Counted from the stretch's first letter, positions 25,153 through 34,045 are shown. The stretch: DNA of 64,000 bases from Pseudomonas fluorescens (GCF_018614655.1 NZ_JAGGOG010000016.1:186001-250000), one strand, 5' to 3'. Program-made: numbers and translations. Notes: generated by a model from the sequence alone, not told the origin.

Positions 25153-26301
25153 ATGATCACCAGCAAGCTGCCGAATGTCGGCACCACCATTTTCACCACC
25201 ATGTCGCAACTCGCCGCCCAAACCGGCGCGCTCAACCTGTCCCAGGGCTTTCCCGATTTCAATGGGCCTCAAGGTTTGCTCGACGCGGTGGGCAAGCATA
25301 TCGCCCTCGGCCATAACCAATACGCACCCATGACCGGCTTGCCGGTGCTGCGCGAGCAAGTGTCGGCCAAGATTGCTCGCAGCTATGGTGCCACGGTGAA
25401 TGCCGACACCGAAGTGACCATCACCCCGGGTGCCACCGAGGCGATTTTCTGCGCGATCCAGGCGGTAATCCGCAGCGGCGATGAAGTCATCGTCTTCGAT
25501 CCCGCTTACGACAGCTATGAACCCTCGGTAGAGCTGGCGGGCGGTCGCTGCGTACATGTGCAACTGGGCCTGGATGACTTCGCCCTGGATTTCGAGCAGA
25601 TCAAGGCCGTGCTGTCACCGCGTACCCGCATGATCATTCTCAACAGCCCGCACAACCCCACTGGTGCCCTGATCAGCCGTGCCGAACTGGATCAGTTGGC
25701 TGAGTTGATTCGTGGCCGCGATATTTATCTGGTCAGCGATGAGGTCTACGAACACCTGGTATTCGATGGCGTGCCTCACGTCAGTGTGTTGGCCCATGAG
25801 GAGCTGTATCAGCGCGCCTTCGTGGTCAGCTCCTTCGGCAAGACCTACCACGTCACCGGTTGGAAAACCGGCTACGTGGTCGCGCCACCGGCCCTCAGCG
25901 CCGAATTGCGCAAGGTGCATCAATATGTCAGCTTCTGTGGTGTGACCCCATTGCAGTACGCTTTGGCGGACTTCATGGCCGAACACCCGGAACATGTCGA
26001 GGAGTTGCCAGCGTTCTATCAGGCCAAGCGCGACCTGTTTTGCGACCTGCTGGCGCCTTCGCGTTTCAGCTTTACCCGGGTGACCGGTACTTACTTCCAA
26101 TTGGTGGATTACTCACAGATTCGCCCGGACCTGGATGACGTCGCCATGTCACTGTGGATGACCCGCGAACACGGCGTGGCGACGATTCCGGTCTCGGTGT
26201 TCTACCAGAACCCGCCGCAAGGCCAGCGCCTGGTGCGTCTGTGCTTTGCCAAACGCGAGGAGACGCTGCGCCAAGCAGCAGAAAAGCTATGCGTGATCTG
26301 A
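25153..26301 (+). CDS. PLP-dependent aminotransferase, YbdL-like (methionine/glutamine transaminase)
   Basis: Class I/II aminotransferase closest in features to E. coli YbdL, which prefers methionine. About 382 residues from ATG 25153 (MITSKLPNVGTTIFTTMS); GTG 25132 would add seven residues. Visible: LSQGFPDFNGP, SPHNPTGA, DEVYEHLVFDG and the PLP lysine in SSFGKTYHVTGWKTGYV. The 3' end overlaps the omega-amidase gene by 13 nt. That pairing suggests 2-oxo-4-methylthiobutyrate/glutamine transamination with deamidation of the 2-oxoglutaramate product, an inference from pairs described in other bacteria. Confidence 0.88.
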   Translation: MITSKLPNVGTTIFTTMSQLAAQTGALNLSQGFPDFNGPQGLLDAVGKHIALGHNQYAPMTGLPVLREQVSAKIARSYGATVNADTEVTITPGATEAIFCAIQAVIRSGDEVIVFDPAYDSYEPSVELAGGRCVHVQLGLDDFALDFEQIKAVLSPRTRMIILNSPHNPTGALISRAELDQLAELIRGRDIYLVSDEVYEHLVFDGVPHVSVLAHEELYQRAFVVSSFGKTYHVTGWKTGYVVAPPALSAELRKVHQYVSFCGVTPLQYALADFMAEHPEHVEELPAFYQAKRDLFCDLLAPSRFSFTRVTGTYFQLVDYSQIRPDLDDVAMSLWMTREHGVATIPVSVFYQNPPQGQRLVRLCFAKREETLRQAAEKLCVI

Positions 26302-27080
26302 GTGCACTGCCCAACCTGAATATCGCCTTGGTGCAGACCACCCTGGTGTGGCATGACCGCCAGGCCAACCTTGAGCATTTCGAACTGCTGTTGGAGCAGG
26401 CCCAAGGCGCTGACCTGATTGTCCTGCCGGAGATGTTCACCACCGGCTTCTCGATGGAATCGCACACCCTCGCGGAGCCGGAGCACGGCCCGACCCATGA
26501 TTGGCTCCGCGCCCAGGCGAAAAAATACAATGCGGTCATCACCGGTAGCGTGATCATCCAGGCGGCCGATGGCAGCCATCGCAACCGTTTGTTGTGGGCG
26601 CGGCCGGACGGCGAAGTGTGGCACTACGACAAACGCCATCTGTTTCGGATGGCCGGTGAACACGATCACTACACCCCCGGCGAACGCCAGGTGCAGTTCG
26701 AGCTCAAGGGGTGGAGGGTCCGCCCGTTGATCTGCTACGACCTGCGCTTCCCGGTGTGGAGCCGCGATGCCCAGGACACTGACCTGCTGCTGTATACCGC
26801 TAACTGGCCGGGAGCGCGGCGTCAGCACTGGAACCGCCTGCTGCCGGCACGGGCCATCGAAAACCTGTGCTACGTGGCAGCGGTGAACCGTGTGGGGACA
26901 GACGGCAAGGGCTTTGCCTACACCGGCGACAGCCAGGTCCTGGATTTCCAGGGTGAGAGCCTGTTGAGCGCGGGGGAGGCGGATGGGGTGTTTCAGGTGT
27001 GCCTGGATGCGGCGGAGTTGGCGGCCTACCGCGCGCGCTTTCCGGCGAACCTGGATGCTGATACTTTCGAGTTCATCTGA
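26289..27080 (+). CDS. Carbon-nitrogen hydrolase, omega-amidase (YafV-like)
   Basis: Nitrilase-superfamily amidase with the Glu-Lys-Cys triad: Glu in VLPEMFTTGFS, Lys in YDKRHLF, Cys in LICYDLRFPVW. From ATG 26289 (MRDLSALPNLNIALVQTTL) it has 263 residues, the size of omega-amidases. An in-frame upstream extension would read through the aminotransferase gene and is rejected. The coupled partner makes an alpha-keto acid amide as its probable substrate. A REP fragment and a terminator follow. Confidence 0.87.
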   Translation: MRDLSALPNLNIALVQTTLVWHDRQANLEHFELLLEQAQGADLIVLPEMFTTGFSMESHTLAEPEHGPTHDWLRAQAKKYNAVITGSVIIQAADGSHRNRLLWARPDGEVWHYDKRHLFRMAGEHDHYTPGERQVQFELKGWRVRPLICYDLRFPVWSRDAQDTDLLLYTANWPGARRQHWNRLLPARAIENLCYVAAVNRVGTDGKGFAYTGDSQVLDFQGESLLSAGEADGVFQVCLDAAELAAYRARFPANLDADTFEFI

Positions 27081-27104
27081 CGGATTTTCGTTGCCTGATA
27101 GATT

Positions 27105-27128
27105 GCTTTCGACTTGCTCGCGAAGGGG
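27105..27128. repeat. Single REP half-element, copy A
   Basis: A 24-nt stretch with core TTCGACTTGCTCGCGAAGGG is repeated exactly at 41481-41504. It is an unpaired half of the REP family seen elsewhere in the window. Confidence 0.7.
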
Positions 27129-27161
27129 CCATCACAGGCACCATATTTTTAGAGCCCAACA

Positions 27162-27195
27162 AAAAGGCCCCTGGGTTCTCACCCAGGGGCCTTTT
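27162..27195. terminator. Bidirectional terminator between the omega-amidase gene and leuA
   Basis: A perfect 15-bp stem (AAAAGGCCCCTGGGT with its complement) closed by TCTC. A-run and T-run on both sides serve the convergent genes. Confidence 0.95.
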
Positions 27196-27211
27196 GCATT
27201 TCAGCGGCAGG

Positions 27212-28891
27212 TTACGCCGCTTTAGCTTCCAACTGACTCAGGGAGCGGTTCAGCGCGCTGAACACGGCCTTGAAGCTGGCTGTGGTGATGTTTTCATCAA
27301 TGCCCACGCCGTGCACCGGACGCTCACCGTTGACCCGCAGTTCAATGTAGGCCGCTGCCTTGGCATTGGTCCCTGCACCGATGGCGTGTTCGTTGTAGTC
27401 CATGATCTCGACACCGATCGGCAGGCCGGCCACCAGCGCTTCCAGGGCGCCGTTACCCTTGCCATGCCAGCGCAGGTTGGTCTCGCCCTGGCCTTTGCCG
27501 GAGACTTCGACTTCCACCGAGCTGTTGCCGTTCTCTTCCTGCAAGCGATGGCTGACCAGCGCGTACGGGGTGTTGGCTTGCAGGTATTCACGCTGCAACA
27601 ACGCATGAATCTGCGAAGCGGTCATCTCCAGGCCTACACGGTCGGTTTCGGCTTGCACCACTTGGCTGAATTCGATCTGCATACGACGCGGCAAGCTGAT
27701 GCCGTATTCCTGTTCCAGCAGGTAAGCGATCCCGCCTTTGCCCGACTGGCTGTTGACGCGGATCACCGCCTCATAGCTGCGGCCGATGTCGGCCGGGTCG
27801 ATCGGCAAATACGGTACTTCCCACAGAGCGTCGGATTTCTGCTGGGTAAAGCCCTTGCGGATCGCATCCTGGTGGGAGCCAGAGAAGGCGGTGTGAACCA
27901 GATCACCGACATACGGGTGACGTGGGTGCACCGGAATCTGGTTGCACTCTTCGACGACTTTACGTACGCCGTCGATGTCGGAGAAGTCCAGCTCAGGGTT
28001 CACACCCTGGGTGTAGAGGTTCAGCGCGACGGTGACCAGGTCGACGTTACCGGTACGTTCGCCGTTGCCGAACAGGCAACCTTCGACACGGTCGGCACCG
28101 GCCATCAAACCCAGTTCGGTGGCGGCCACGCCGGTGCCACGATCGTTGTGGGTGTGCAGGCTGATGATCACGCTGTCACGACGGTTGATATGACGACCGA
28201 ACCATTCGATCTGGTCGGCATAGATATTCGGTGTGGCGCATTCGACGGTAGCCGGCAGGTTGAGGATCACCTTGTGCTCGGGCGTCGGGTTCCAGACCTC
28301 GATCACGGCGTCACAGACTTCCTTGGCGAACTCCAGCTCGGTGGCGCTGAAGGTTTCCGGCGAGTACTCGAAGGTCCACTGGGTTTCCGGTTGCTGGGCG
28401 GCGTATTTGACGAACAGCTTGGCAGCATTGACCGCGATGGCCTTGATCCCGTCCTTGTCCTGGTTGAAGACAATACGGCGGAACGACGGCGAAGTGGCGT
28501 TGTACAAGTGAACGATGGCTTTCTTCGCCCCGCGCAGGGATTCGAAGGTGCGGGCGATCAAGTCTTCACGGCCCTGGGTCAGCACCTGAATGGTGGTGTC
28601 CTCGGGGATGTGGTTGTCTTCAATCAGGGTGCGCACGAAGTCAAAGTCGGTTTGCGAAGCGGCTGGGAACGAGGCCTCGATTTCTTTCACGCCGACCGAC
28701 ACCAGGGTTTTCCAGAAGCGCAGCTTTTTCACCGCGTCCATCGGTTCGATCAGCGACTGGTTGCCGTCGCGCAAGTCGGAACTGCACCAGATCGGCGCGG
28801 CGGTGATGGTCTTCGACGGCCAGGTACGGTCCGGGATATCAATGGTCGGGAACGCGCGGTATTTCGAAGACGGGTCTTTGAGCATGCTCAT
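27212..28891 (-). CDS. leuA: 2-isopropylmalate synthase LeuA
   Basis: First step of leucine synthesis: 2-oxoisovalerate + acetyl-CoA to 2-isopropylmalate. Product of 559 residues, the longer form (IPMS2-like) rather than the 520-residue enteric form. Visible: WCSSDLRDGNQSL near the N-terminus, ISLHTHNDRGTG with the metal His pair, LFGNGERTGNVD, and a C-terminal LeuA allosteric domain for leucine feedback (about 430-559). ATG 28891 follows AAGGAT by 7-8 nt. A leucine-containing leader ORF lies 102 nt upstream. Confidence 0.97.
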   Translation of the reverse strand: MSMLKDPSSKYRAFPTIDIPDRTWPSKTITAAPIWCSSDLRDGNQSLIEPMDAVKKLRFWKTLVSVGVKEIEASFPAASQTDFDFVRTLIEDNHIPEDTTIQVLTQGREDLIARTFESLRGAKKAIVHLYNATSPSFRRIVFNQDKDGIKAIAVNAAKLFVKYAAQQPETQWTFEYSPETFSATELEFAKEVCDAVIEVWNPTPEHKVILNLPATVECATPNIYADQIEWFGRHINRRDSVIISLHTHNDRGTGVAATELGLMAGADRVEGCLFGNGERTGNVDLVTVALNLYTQGVNPELDFSDIDGVRKVVEECNQIPVHPRHPYVGDLVHTAFSGSHQDAIRKGFTQQKSDALWEVPYLPIDPADIGRSYEAVIRVNSQSGKGGIAYLLEQEYGISLPRRMQIEFSQVVQAETDRVGLEMTASQIHALLQREYLQANTPYALVSHRLQEENGNSSVEVEVSGKGQGETNLRWHGKGNGALEALVAGLPIGVEIMDYNEHAIGAGTNAKAAAYIELRVNGERPVHGVGIDENITTASFKAVFSALNRSLSQLEAKAA

Positions 28892-28992
28892 CAGAAGAAT
28901 CCTTGTTGTAGGGCCGAGAAGAGGCGGCCTGCCGGAAAGCGTTTATTAGGGATACTGCTATTGGATAAAACAGGGGGACGAGGCAGATCGAT

Positions 28993-29070
28993 TCAGCCTG
29001 GCAGTCGTGCGCTGACAAGGCACAGGCTGCGGTGCTGGCGAAGCTGAATGAGGGTGTGAGAGGTTTTCAT
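28993..29070 (-). CDS. leuL: Putative leuA leader peptide (25 aa)
   Basis: Short ORF upstream of leuA on the same strand: begins MKTSHTLIQLRQ, ends SARLPG. It has five Leu codons in 25 (CTC, CTT, CTG, CTT, CTG). Codons 15-25 contain an inverted repeat, CAGCCTG (29029-29023) with CAGGCTG (29000-28994). A GGCAGGC at 28933-28927 could compete for the 5' arm. This fits attenuation-type control by leucyl-tRNA, but I see no clear U-tailed terminator before leuA and the Shine-Dalgarno is weak. The rest of the 343-nt gap 28892-29234 shows only an imperfect GC hairpin at 29195-29216. Confidence 0.6.
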   Translation of the reverse strand: MKTSHTLIQLRQHRSLCLVSARLPG

Positions 29071-29234
29071 AAGCTCAACCCTAACCGCGGGGGTGAAAGA
29101 TGGCAAGCCGTTGAAAAAAATTGAGAGAAGTTCTTCTATTTGCGTCGGATACGAGATTTTATGGCTGAGAAAAGATTGGATGGTGGTTTTGTTTGCACGC
29201 CCTTTGCGGGGCGCGCAATTGAGGTGATCTCCTC

Positions 29235-30056
29235 TTAAGGCTGGAATGCCCCGATAAAAATCGCCGGATCCACCCGTGCGTCATTCAAGCTGATATTCCA
29301 GTGCATGTGCGGCCCGGTCGCCCGCCCGGTGGAGCCCACTTTGCCCACCACCGCGCCGCGAGCCAATTGCTGGCCCACGGCAACATCAATCTTCGACATA
29401 TGGCAAAACATGCTGATAAAGCCCTGGCCATGGTCGACGAACACAGTGTTGCCGTTGAAGAAGTAGTTGCCGGTCAGGATCACCTTACCCGCTGCCGGGG
29501 TCTTGATTGGCGTACCGGCGCCTACGGCAAAGTCCAGGCCCGAATGAGGATTACGTTCCTCACCATTGAAGAACCGGCGCACACCAAACTTGCTCGACAG
29601 CGGCCCGTTGACCGGCTTGTCCAGTATCAGATTGCTTGGGGTGTTCGGGCTGAAGCTGCGGTAAGCCTTGAGCTGGACAGCCAGTTCGCCTTCGATGCGT
29701 TTGAGCTGCGCCGGGTCCGGGTTCACCTGGCTTTTGTTCTTCAAGGTGATGTGTTGTTCCGGATATTTCTTGCTGCCCACCGTGAACGGCAAGTTGCGCG
29801 CGCCGCTGCTGATCTGCTGGCTGCCAGGCTTGATGGTCAGCGGGATGCCGACAATCGCCAGCCAGTTGTTCTGCTCCCTGACCACCAACACCGGTTTGCC
29901 TTGGAAGGTGGCTTTCGGTGCCGTTGCGCTAGCTCCGAGGTCAACCACCGCAACGCCACCGGGCACCGGTTTGTTCAGCACACGGGTAATGTAGCTGTCG
30001 GCATGGGCATTAAAGGTCAGGCACAACAGCATCAACAAGCTTAGAAAACGTGGCAT
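29235..30056 (-). CDS. M23-family peptidoglycan endopeptidase
   Basis: Secreted metallopeptidase of the LytM/M23 type. Product of 273 residues: signal peptide 1-19 (LSLLMLLCLTFNAHA), a middle beta-rich region, then the M23 domain at about 150-260. The zinc motifs are HSGLDFAVG (HxxxD), FCHM and HMHWN (HxH), so the enzyme looks active rather than a degenerate regulator. The start is 3 nt after the xseA stop, so the two are cotranscribed. Confidence 0.93.
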   Translation of the reverse strand: MPRFLSLLMLLCLTFNAHADSYITRVLNKPVPGGVAVVDLGASATAPKATFQGKPVLVVREQNNWLAIVGIPLTIKPGSQQISSGARNLPFTVGSKKYPEQHITLKNKSQVNPDPAQLKRIEGELAVQLKAYRSFSPNTPSNLILDKPVNGPLSSKFGVRRFFNGEERNPHSGLDFAVGAGTPIKTPAAGKVILTGNYFFNGNTVFVDHGQGFISMFCHMSKIDVAVGQQLARGAVVGKVGSTGRATGPHMHWNISLNDARVDPAIFIGAFQP

Positions 30057-30059
30057 GCA

Positions 30060-31439
30060 TCAATCCAGTAACGAGAGGGTGACGGGGGTCAGGTGGTTGT
30101 CTTCCACCCGAACCTGCAATTGGCCTTCACCGAGACGTGCGGTGAGGCGCTGGCCGGTGTGGGTTTGCGCGGCGTTGCGAATCGCCTGGCCGCGTTCGTC
30201 CAGCAGAATGCTGTAGCCACGGCCCAAGGTTGCAAGGGGGCTGACCACTTGCAGCGTCTGTACCTGGCTTTGCAACTGCAGGCGACGTGCCTTGAGGCCT
30301 TCACGCATGGCGCGGGGCAGGCGTTCGGCGAGGCTGTCCAGGCGTTGACGCAGCAGGGCCAACTGACGGCCTGGGTGTTGGCCGGCGAGGCGGGTTTCCA
30401 GGCGGATCAAGCGTTCGCGTCGGGTATTGAGGCTGCGCTCGAAGGCGCGGCGCAGGCGCATGTCCAGGTCGTCCAGGCGTTGGGCTTGCTGACGCAGCCG
30501 CTCGCCGGGATGACGCAGACGGCGAGCCATGCCTTCCAGTCGCAGGCGGTCATGCATCAGGCGGTTGCGCATGCGCATCACCAGGCGCCGGTGCAGGCTT
30601 TCAACCTGACGCACCAGGTCGCTGGCGTCCGGCGCGAGTAATTCGGCGGCAGCGGACGGTGTAGGTGCGCGCACGTCGGCGACAAAGTCGCTGATGGACA
30701 CATCGGTTTCATGGCCGACGGCGCTGACAATCGGCGTCACGCAGGCATCCACGGCGCGGGCCACGGCTTCTTCGTTGAAACACCAGAGGTCTTCCAGGGA
30801 GCCGCCGCCACGGGCCAGGATCAGCGCGTCGAAGCCGCGGGCATCGGCCAGCTTCAAGGCGCGGACGATTTGTGCCACGGCTTCACGGCCTTGGACGGCC
30901 GTGGGGATCAGCGTCAATTGCACCTGTGGCGCACGGCGGCGGAACACGCTGATGATGTCGCGAATCACCGCGCCGGTGGGCGAGCTGATAATGCCGATAC
31001 GCCGGGGATGAGCCGGCAGCGGTACCTTGCGCTCGGCGCTGAACAATCCTTCGGCGCTGAGCTTCTCCTTCAACGCATCGAAGGCCAGGCGCAGGGCGCC
31101 ATCGCCCGCCGGCTCCACCGTGTCGAGGATCAACTGATAGTCGCCACGGCCTTCAAACAGCGAGACCTTGCCCCGTACCTTGACCGCCAGGCCGTCTTTC
31201 AAGGCTTGACGCACCCGCGCGGCGTTTTGCCGGAACAGCGCGCAACGCACTTGGGCGCCACTGTCCTTGAGGGTGAAGTACACGTGGCCGGAGGCCGGGC
31301 GGGCGAGGTTGGAGATTTCGCCTTCGACCCAGATATTGGTGAACACGTCTTCCAGCAACACCCGCGCACGGCCGTTGAGCTGGCTGACTGTCAGGACTTC
31401 GCGGTCCAGGCCCAGACGGGCAAACGGGTCTTTAATCAT
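30060..31439 (-). CDS. xseA: Exodeoxyribonuclease VII large subunit
   Basis: Large subunit of the nuclease that degrades single-stranded DNA to oligonucleotides; the small subunit gene xseB is not in the window. Product of 459 residues. N-terminal OB-fold (LNGRARVLLEDVFTNIWVEG), catalytic domain with LARGGGSLEDLWCFNEE and SAVGHETDVSISDFVADVRA, then a long arginine-rich coiled-coil region at about 270-390. Confidence 0.97.
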   Translation of the reverse strand: MIKDPFARLGLDREVLTVSQLNGRARVLLEDVFTNIWVEGEISNLARPASGHVYFTLKDSGAQVRCALFRQNAARVRQALKDGLAVKVRGKVSLFEGRGDYQLILDTVEPAGDGALRLAFDALKEKLSAEGLFSAERKVPLPAHPRRIGIISSPTGAVIRDIISVFRRRAPQVQLTLIPTAVQGREAVAQIVRALKLADARGFDALILARGGGSLEDLWCFNEEAVARAVDACVTPIVSAVGHETDVSISDFVADVRAPTPSAAAELLAPDASDLVRQVESLHRRLVMRMRNRLMHDRLRLEGMARRLRHPGERLRQQAQRLDDLDMRLRRAFERSLNTRRERLIRLETRLAGQHPGRQLALLRQRLDSLAERLPRAMREGLKARRLQLQSQVQTLQVVSPLATLGRGYSILLDERGQAIRNAAQTHTGQRLTARLGEGQLQVRVEDNHLTPVTLSLLD

Positions 31440-31469
31440 GGGAGGAGATCTTTAGTCATGGGCGGCAGT

Positions 31470-32366
31470 TTATAGGCATTCGTGCAGGGTTTGACAGAAT
31501 TGCTCCACCAACGCCGTCGGTGCTTGTCGACAGGCCAGGGCGATGGTGCTTTGGCTGTCGGGATCGGCCAGCGGCAAGAAATGGATGTTGGCGGGCGCGA
31601 TGTCCTGCATCGACTCAGGCAGCAAGGCGATACCGAACCCGGCCTGGATCAACTGCAATTGGGTGGTCTTGCGCGACATCACCCGTGCGGCTTTGGGGAA
31701 AAATCCGGCACGCATGCACAACTCGGCGGACAGATAACTCAGCCCACCCCGTTGCGGGTGAGGGATCGAAATAAACGCTTCATCCCGCAACTGAGTCAGG
31801 TCGATACCGCAGGCGGGTGCGTTCTGCGCCAGAGGGTGATTCGGCGGCACTGCCAGTAATAGCCGCTCGCTATATAAAGGCACGATGCGCACCCCCTCGC
31901 GCTGGCGCAATACCGGCAAGCGCAACACCCCCACATCCAGCCGACCATCGGCGATTTCTTCCAGTTGTGCTTCGGAGGACAGTTTGGCGATGTCCATCGA
32001 CACGCCGGGGTACTGTTCAAGATAAGCACTGATCCCTTGCAGCAGGTAGCCGCTCATGGGCACGGTGCTGGAATGACTCAGGCGCAAGGTGCCGAGCTGG
32101 CCATTGCCTACTTGAGTGGCCATCTCGCTGGCCTTATGCAATTCATTCAGCAGGTTGCGTGCTCGTGGGTAGAATGCCTCGCCGGCGGCTGTCAGCCTCG
32201 GCTGGCGCGCCGTGCGTTCGAACAGCGGGGTTTGCAGGAGGATTTCAAGTTCCTTGATCTGCCGGCTGAGGGCCGATTGTGCGACGAACAGCCGTTCGGC
32301 TGCGGCGCTGAAACTGCCGCACTCGGCGATTTCGACGAAGTAGCGCAGTTGGCGGGTGGAAATCAC
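31470..32366 (-). CDS. LysR-family transcriptional regulator
   Basis: Product of 298 residues. LysR winged helix-turn-helix at 1-60 (QLRYFVEIAECGSFSAAAER, AQSALSRQIKELE) and a periplasmic-binding-like effector domain from about 90. Divergent from the TauE/SafE-type transporter gene, with a 99-nt gap holding both promoters, so the transporter is its likely target. The effector is unknown. Confidence 0.93.
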   Translation of the reverse strand: MISTRQLRYFVEIAECGSFSAAAERLFVAQSALSRQIKELEILLQTPLFERTARQPRLTAAGEAFYPRARNLLNELHKASEMATQVGNGQLGTLRLSHSSTVPMSGYLLQGISAYLEQYPGVSMDIAKLSSEAQLEEIADGRLDVGVLRLPVLRQREGVRIVPLYSERLLLAVPPNHPLAQNAPACGIDLTQLRDEAFISIPHPQRGGLSYLSAELCMRAGFFPKAARVMSRKTTQLQLIQAGFGIALLPESMQDIAPANIHFLPLADPDSQSTIALACRQAPTALVEQFCQTLHECL

Positions 32367-32465
32367 AAGTCATGCCTTTTCGAGATGGGTGAGTGGCTTT
32401 GAAGATATTAGTCGCAACTCACGGTGATGGCTAAAGTGACTGCCATCATCTTCAAGGACTACCTT

Positions 32466-33233
32466 ATGAACTGGGTCGAACTGCTTAACCAATGGGCCTT
32501 CAGTGGTATCGACTGGCTGGTGATCGGTGCGGGAATTGTCGTGGCCTATATCGTGTTTGGCATCGCAGGGTTCGGCACGGCTCTGGTGGCGGGGCCAATC
32601 CTGATTCTGTTCATGCCGTTGTCGAAGATCATCCCGTTGTTGGTGCTGCTGGACTTTGTCGCCGCCTTTGGCAACCTCCTGCAGTCGCGACGGGACGTGA
32701 ATAAGCCGGAACTGTTGAGGCTGCTGCCGTGCATGGCGATCGGTTGCACCCTGGGCGTTATCTTTCTGCTCAATCTCCACTCGAAGCTTTTATTGCTGCT
32801 GATGGGGCTGTTCATCAGTGCCTACGCGATCTATAGCCTGTTGGTAACAGCTCGTCCCAAGCAGTTGGCGGCCGGTTGGGCCATTCCCATGGGCACTGTC
32901 GGCGGTCTGTTTGGGGCGTTGTTTGGCAGTGGCGGCTTTTTATATGCGATCTATCTGAATAGTCGCCTGCCCAAAGACCCGGCGCGGGCGACGCAGAGCG
33001 CCTTGATCAGTTGCAGCACTGTGGTGCGTTTGAGTCTGTTTTTGCTCGCCGGGGTGTATACCGAGCTACCCTTATTGGTGTTGGCGGTGTGCTTGCTGCC
33101 GGCGATGGCCCTGGGGCTGTGGGTCAGCCGGCGGCTGACCCTGCGTATGTCCCGCGAGGCGTTCGTGCGGTTGGTGACCTGGTTGGTGCTGGCCAGCGGC
33201 ATTGCGTTGATTGTCCGGTACTTGAGTACTTGA
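32466..33233 (+). CDS. TauE/SafE-family anion permease
   Basis: Integral membrane protein of the sulfite exporter TauE/SafE family; the actual substrate cannot be read from sequence. From ATG 32466 (MNWVELLNQWAFSGIDW, AAGGA 7 nt upstream) it has 255 residues and about seven or eight membrane helices, arranged as two related halves: GIAGFGTALVAGPILILFMP and VGGLFGALFGSGGFLYAIYL carry the glycine-rich repeats typical of the family. Controlled in all likelihood by the divergent LysR gene. Confidence 0.88.
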   Translation: MNWVELLNQWAFSGIDWLVIGAGIVVAYIVFGIAGFGTALVAGPILILFMPLSKIIPLLVLLDFVAAFGNLLQSRRDVNKPELLRLLPCMAIGCTLGVIFLLNLHSKLLLLLMGLFISAYAIYSLLVTARPKQLAAGWAIPMGTVGGLFGALFGSGGFLYAIYLNSRLPKDPARATQSALISCSTVVRLSLFLLAGVYTELPLLVLAVCLLPAMALGLWVSRRLTLRMSREAFVRLVTWLVLASGIALIVRYLST

Positions 33234-33273
33234 CCTGCGGGTGTCAGGGATTAAGCTGCCGACCTTCAGGGCC

Positions 33274-33356
33274 TCTTCGCGAGCAAGCCCGCTCCCACAT
33301 TTGAACGCATTCCTACAGGATAAACGCAGTCGAATGTGGGCTTGCTCGCGAAGGCG
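33274..33356. repeat. REP pair 2, opposite orientation, one arm deleted
   Basis: Left half CTTCGCGAGCAAGCCCGCTC...CACA and right half TGTGGGCTTGCTCGCGAAGG are inverted, but with orientation opposite to the other pairs. The right half lacks the 6 nt GCTCCC (as read on the complement) present in all others. Confidence 0.75.
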
Positions 33357-33388
33357 CTAGACGGCACACCGCAGGACACCCAGGCCTC

Positions 33389-33937
33389 ATGAATTCCCAA
33401 AGCATCCTTGTCCCGAAGATTTCCACATTGCCCGTCCACGAACCCCGGGCCCGGGCGATTGTGCGCTGGCTGGTGCGCAAGAACATCGTCAAGGAAGAGT
33501 TGACCACCTGTGGCCGTACCGGCAACCGCATGGCCTACGCCCTGGCTGACGGTGCCCGCGCCGTGGTGCTGCACCCCGAGGCGCTGCCGTTCAACGAGCC
33601 GGTCAATGGCCTGGAGATCATCTATAAACGCTGCATCTACACGCCGGCCAAGGGTTTTCTCGAGGAAGCAGGCTGCTCTGAATGCCTGAAAGAGGTGGGC
33701 GAAGCGTTGTTCGAAAGCCTGGAAGACTGGATGCCCGGCCACACCGATAACTTCACCTGCCCCTTGTGCGGTCATGAAGACGACATCAACGGCTTCCTGT
33801 TCCTGCAGGAGTGCGGCTTTTCCAACCTGGGATTCATCTTCAACAACTGGGCGGAGGCGGGGTTCAAGCAGAGCTTTATCGACGAGTTTGCCGACTGGCT
33901 GGATCAGAAGATCAGTTGGGTCAAAGTCGAGTTGTAG
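33389..33937 (+). CDS. Uncharacterised four-cysteine protein
   Basis: I do not recognise a named family. The 182-residue soluble protein has two CxxC pairs, GCSEC (C96, C99) and FTCPLCGHED (C124, C127), that could build a zinc ribbon. Residues 17-80 are mixed alpha/beta with basic patches (EPRARAIVRWLVRKN); the C-terminal 50 residues are aromatic-rich (FSNLGFIFNNWAEAGFKQSF). There is no signal peptide, no membrane segment and no Walker A motif. It sits alone between two REP pairs, upstream of guaB. Similar proteins have sometimes been labelled ABC-transporter ATPase, which the sequence does not support. Confidence 0.8.
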   Translation: MNSQSILVPKISTLPVHEPRARAIVRWLVRKNIVKEELTTCGRTGNRMAYALADGARAVVLHPEALPFNEPVNGLEIIYKRCIYTPAKGFLEEAGCSECLKEVGEALFESLEDWMPGHTDNFTCPLCGHEDDINGFLFLQECGFSNLGFIFNNWAEAGFKQSFIDEFADWLDQKISWVKVEL

Positions 33938-33945
33938 CCCTTCTA

Positions 33946-34045
33946 TGTAGGAGCGAGCTTGCTCGCGAAAAACGTCAACGATAACGCGAGTGTTCTGGTT
34001 TAACGCGGTGCTTTTGCGTTCTTCGCGAGCAAGCTCGCTCCTACA
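33946..34045. repeat. REPIN-like pair 3
   Basis: TGTAGGAGCGAGCTTGCTCG at the left and its reverse complement at the right, about 50 nt between. The interior contains AACGATAACGCGA, also inside pair 4. It lies just upstream of the guaB promoter. Confidence 0.88.

Noticed and set aside
22257..25262. 1001-codon open frame on the minus strand across bamB and der
   Set aside because: It runs antisense to two well-recognised genes with conserved motifs. GC-rich third positions leave few stops on the opposite strand, and its product shows no domain and lacks a plausible ribosome site.
27194..29047. 617-codon plus-strand frame over leuA
   Set aside because: Antisense to leuA over nearly all its length, no domain resemblance, and leuA has full family conservation.
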